Position numbers and translations under genes: made by a program. A stretch of DNA of 64,000 bases, taken from RGIG2041 sp045652745 (GTDB lineage: Bacteria > Bacillota > Clostridia > UBA1381 > UMGS1253). How positions within the stretch are numbered: the first letter of the stretch is position 1; every line of letters begins with the position of its first letter. The DNA lies in the NCBI GenBank assembly GCA_045652745.1, contig JAZRUW010000001.1, positions 136,488 through 200,487 on the forward strand, read 5' to 3'. Shown piece by piece: positions 62,043 to 64,000 of this stretch. The notes under the pieces are model-generated. The model ran no database searches, was not told the origin of the DNA, and was given only the letters and a program-made list of their open reading frames with translations.

Positions 62043-63314
62043 ATGTTAACAAAAGCGCCAAGAGGTACAAATGACATATTTTATCCAAAGAGTAATCTTT
62101 GGCAGTATTTAGAAACAAAGATGCGTTCTGTATGCGCAAGGTTTGGTTATACTGAGATTGTGACGCCTACTTTTGAACACACTGAGTTGTTTTTAAGAGG
62201 TGTAGGGGATACGACGGATGTCGTTGAAAAGCAAATGTATACTTTTACGGATAAAGGCGATAGAAGCATAACACTTCGACCGGAAGGCACTGCATCCGTG
62301 GCCAGAGCGTACATCGAACGTAACATGTACGCAAACCCGCTCCCGATAAAACAGTTTTACATCATTCCTTGTTTCAGGTATGAAAAACCGCAGGCAGGTA
62401 GATTGCGAGAGTTTCATCAGTTTGGTGTTGAAGTGTTTGGCTCACAAAATCCGACGATTGACGCTGAAATTATATCTCTCGTCCACATGTTATTATCCGA
62501 AATCGGTTTAAAATCTGTGGTTTTAAATTTGAATTCCATCGGTTGTCCGGCTTGCCGTAAGGCGTATAACGAAAAACTGATTGCTTACTTTAAAGAACAC
62601 TACGAAACGCTTTGCGATACTTGTAAAAGTCGTTTGGAGCGTAATCCGCTTAGAATTTTGGATTGCAAGTCACCGATTTGCGGCGAACTTTCAAAAAATG
62701 CCCCGAAATTGATTGATCATATTTGTGATGAATGTTCCCAACATTTCGAGGGTGTGAAATCAAGATTAGATGCACTTGGCATAGACTATAGAATTAATCC
62801 CGACATCGTGCGCGGCTTGGATTATTATACCAAAACCGTGTTTGAGTTTGTTGCAGAAGATATCGGCGCACAGAGTACAGTTTGCGGTGGTGGCCGTTAT
62901 GATGGCCTTGTACAGGAACTTGGCGGACCGGAAACACCGGGTATAGGTTTTGCAATGGGTATTGAACGTTTGATTTTAACTTTAGAATCCCAAAATGCTG
63001 TACCGGAAATCACAATGCATCCGGATGTTTACATTTCCAGCCTTGGCGAAAACGCGGATATTGAAGCTGAAAAACTTGTATATACTTTGCGTAGCGAAGG
63101 AATCTATGCTGAAAAAGACAGAATTGGCAGAAGCTTAAAAGCACAAATGAAATATGCTGATAAAATCGGCGCTACGTATACCATTGTGCTTGGCGATGAT
63201 GAAGTCTCTACCGGTAGCGCAGAATTAAAAAATATGCAGACAGGGGAGAAACTTGCAGTACAACTCGCTACACTTGCAGATACAATAAAAGAAATTAACA
63301 GAGGTGAAAAATAA
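62043..63314 (+). CDS. hisS: Histidine--tRNA ligase
   Basis: Class II synthetase charging tRNA-His. Motif 1 region includes TPTFEHTELF, motif 2 RPEGTASVARAY (about 80-91) and FRYEKPQAGRLREFHQFGVE (about 114-133), the histidine-specific blocks RGLDYYTKTVFEF (about 257-269) and GGGRYDGL (about 282-289), and motif 3 GIGFAMGIERL near 302-312. The C-terminal anticodon domain follows; length 423. Its TAA overlaps the aspS ATG by one base. Confidence 0.97.
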   Translation: MLTKAPRGTNDIFYPKSNLWQYLETKMRSVCARFGYTEIVTPTFEHTELFLRGVGDTTDVVEKQMYTFTDKGDRSITLRPEGTASVARAYIERNMYANPLPIKQFYIIPCFRYEKPQAGRLREFHQFGVEVFGSQNPTIDAEIISLVHMLLSEIGLKSVVLNLNSIGCPACRKAYNEKLIAYFKEHYETLCDTCKSRLERNPLRILDCKSPICGELSKNAPKLIDHICDECSQHFEGVKSRLDALGIDYRINPDIVRGLDYYTKTVFEFVAEDIGAQSTVCGGGRYDGLVQELGGPETPGIGFAMGIERLILTLESQNAVPEITMHPDVYISSLGENADIEAEKLVYTLRSEGIYAEKDRIGRSLKAQMKYADKIGATYTIVLGDDEVSTGSAELKNMQTGEKLAVQLATLADTIKEINRGEK

Positions 63315-64000
63315 TGGATACATTACAAGGTATGAAGCGCACGCATTATTGCGGGGATTTATCTGAAGGCAACATTGGTGAAACCGTTACCGTTATGGGT
63401 TGGGCAGATGTTTATCGCAACCTCGGTTCTTTGATATTCATTGATTTACGTGACCGTTCCGGTATCGTTCAGCTTTCGTTTGATACAGATATTGATGCCC
63501 AAATTTTCGAAAAAGCAGCAACAATTCGTACAGAATATGTCCTCGCTGCAACCGGCGAAGTTGTTAAACGCAGTTCGCCGAACGTCAAAATACCGACGGG
63601 TATGATTGAAATTAAGGTGACGGAACTTCGCATTTTAAATAAAGCTGAGACTACACCGTTTGAAATCAAAACTGAAACCGATGTTAAAGATGAGCTTCGT
63701 TTAAAGTACAGATATTTGGATTTGCGTAGCGATTATAATCAAAAAATGTTAAAATTGCGTAGCGACCTTATGTATTTTGTACGTACATACTTTAACGACC
63801 TTGGATTTACCGAAGTGCAAACCCCAATTCTTACAGCATCAAGTCCAGAGGGCGCAAGGGACTTCCTAGTGCCAAGCCGACTAAATCCTGGAAAGTTTTA
63901 TGCTCTTCCACAAGCACCTCAACAATTTAAGCAATTGCTTATGACAAGTGGGCTTGATAAGTATTTCCAAATTGCGCCTTGTTTTAGAGATGAAGACGCG
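63314..64000 (+). CDS. aspS: Aspartate--tRNA ligase, 5' part only
   Basis: Class IIb synthetase charging tRNA-Asp, cut by the window edge after about 229 codons. An N-terminal OB-fold anticodon domain (about 1-105, with FIDLRDRSGIVQ) is followed by the KYRYLDLRS hinge and the start of the catalytic core: EVQTPILTASSPEGARDFLVPSR, QAPQQFKQLLM and the motif 2 FRDEDA at the very end. ATG 63314 overlaps the hisS stop and has GAGGTG upstream. hisS-aspS is a standard clostridial pair. Confidence 0.96.
   Translation, partial: MDTLQGMKRTHYCGDLSEGNIGETVTVMGWADVYRNLGSLIFIDLRDRSGIVQLSFDTDIDAQIFEKAATIRTEYVLAATGEVVKRSSPNVKIPTGMIEIKVTELRILNKAETTPFEIKTETDVKDELRLKYRYLDLRSDYNQKMLKLRSDLMYFVRTYFNDLGFTEVQTPILTASSPEGARDFLVPSRLNPGKFYALPQAPQQFKQLLMTSGLDKYFQIAPCFRDEDA

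Overview
The window looks like chromosomal DNA from an anaerobic, endospore-forming member of the class Clostridia. Moderately low GC, TTGACA/TATAAT-type promoters, GGAGG ribosome binding sites and U-tailed hairpin terminators all fit Bacillota. Sporulation genes run through it (gerW, spoVAD, spoVAE, spoIIE, cotJABC, dpaA/dpaB, a DacF-type carboxypeptidase). Oxygen defence is anaerobe style (rubrerythrin, superoxide reductase), and an IspH-ribosomal protein S1 fusion typical of Clostridia is present. I cannot name a species; an uncultured clostridial lineage is a reasonable guess.

Layout. 1-7.8 kb: one operon from a promoter at 160 (murI, DUF1934, argS, S41 protease, M50 protease, scpA, scpB, DUF2953, gerW). 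7.8-10.6 kb: rodA translationally coupled to a large unrecognised protein with a possible GH116-like shape. 10.6-12.4 kb: a DUF4380 protein on the minus strand, then rex. 12.4-18.5 kb, minus strand: recJ, rel, an MBL-fold hydrolase and hemZ. 18.6-24.1 kb, plus strand: an RpiR-type regulator, a HI0933-type flavoprotein, cmk, plsC and ispH-rpsA. 24.3-26.7 kb: rubrerythrin, superoxide reductase, spoVAD, spoVAE. 26.8-28.8 kb, minus strand: groES-groEL under a perfect CIRCE operator. 28.9-32.1 kb, minus strand: PHP protein, AEC transporter, COG2509 flavoprotein. 32.2-37.2 kb: a TtcA-like protein, tRNA-Gly(CCC), spoIIE behind a Spo0A-type promoter, a small membrane protein and cotJABC.

37.2-38.8 kb is the only clearly accessory stretch. 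It holds a both-ends-truncated open frame resembling the large polyvalent proteins of phages and conjugative elements, and it abuts the 3' side of a tRNA-Thr(GGT) gene, so it is probably the scar of an integrated element. 39.0-43.7 kb: a polysaccharide deacetylase, a D-Ala-D-Ala carboxypeptidase, the dipicolinate synthase pair under a sigma-K-like promoter, and a divergent YkvI-like membrane protein. 43.7-45.5 kb: KDPG aldolase and KDG kinase. 45.6-55.3 kb: a methionine/one-carbon operon with split methionine synthase (metF, activation-domain protein, metH), followed by a duplicated Pr6Pr membrane protein, pcrA, pncB and a phosphoesterase. 55.3-64 kb: proteostasis genes tig, clpP, clpX, lon, then engB, hisS and the start of aspS, which runs off the window.

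Most of the window is ordinary core genome. I found no CRISPR array, intact insertion sequence, rRNA or convincing riboswitch, and no strong case for an entirely new system. The best second looks are the element remnant at tRNA-Thr, the rodA-coupled protein, spoVAD-spoVAE without spoVAC behind oxidative-stress genes, the Lys/Thr-rich trigger-factor tail, and the spoIIE and dpaA control regions.
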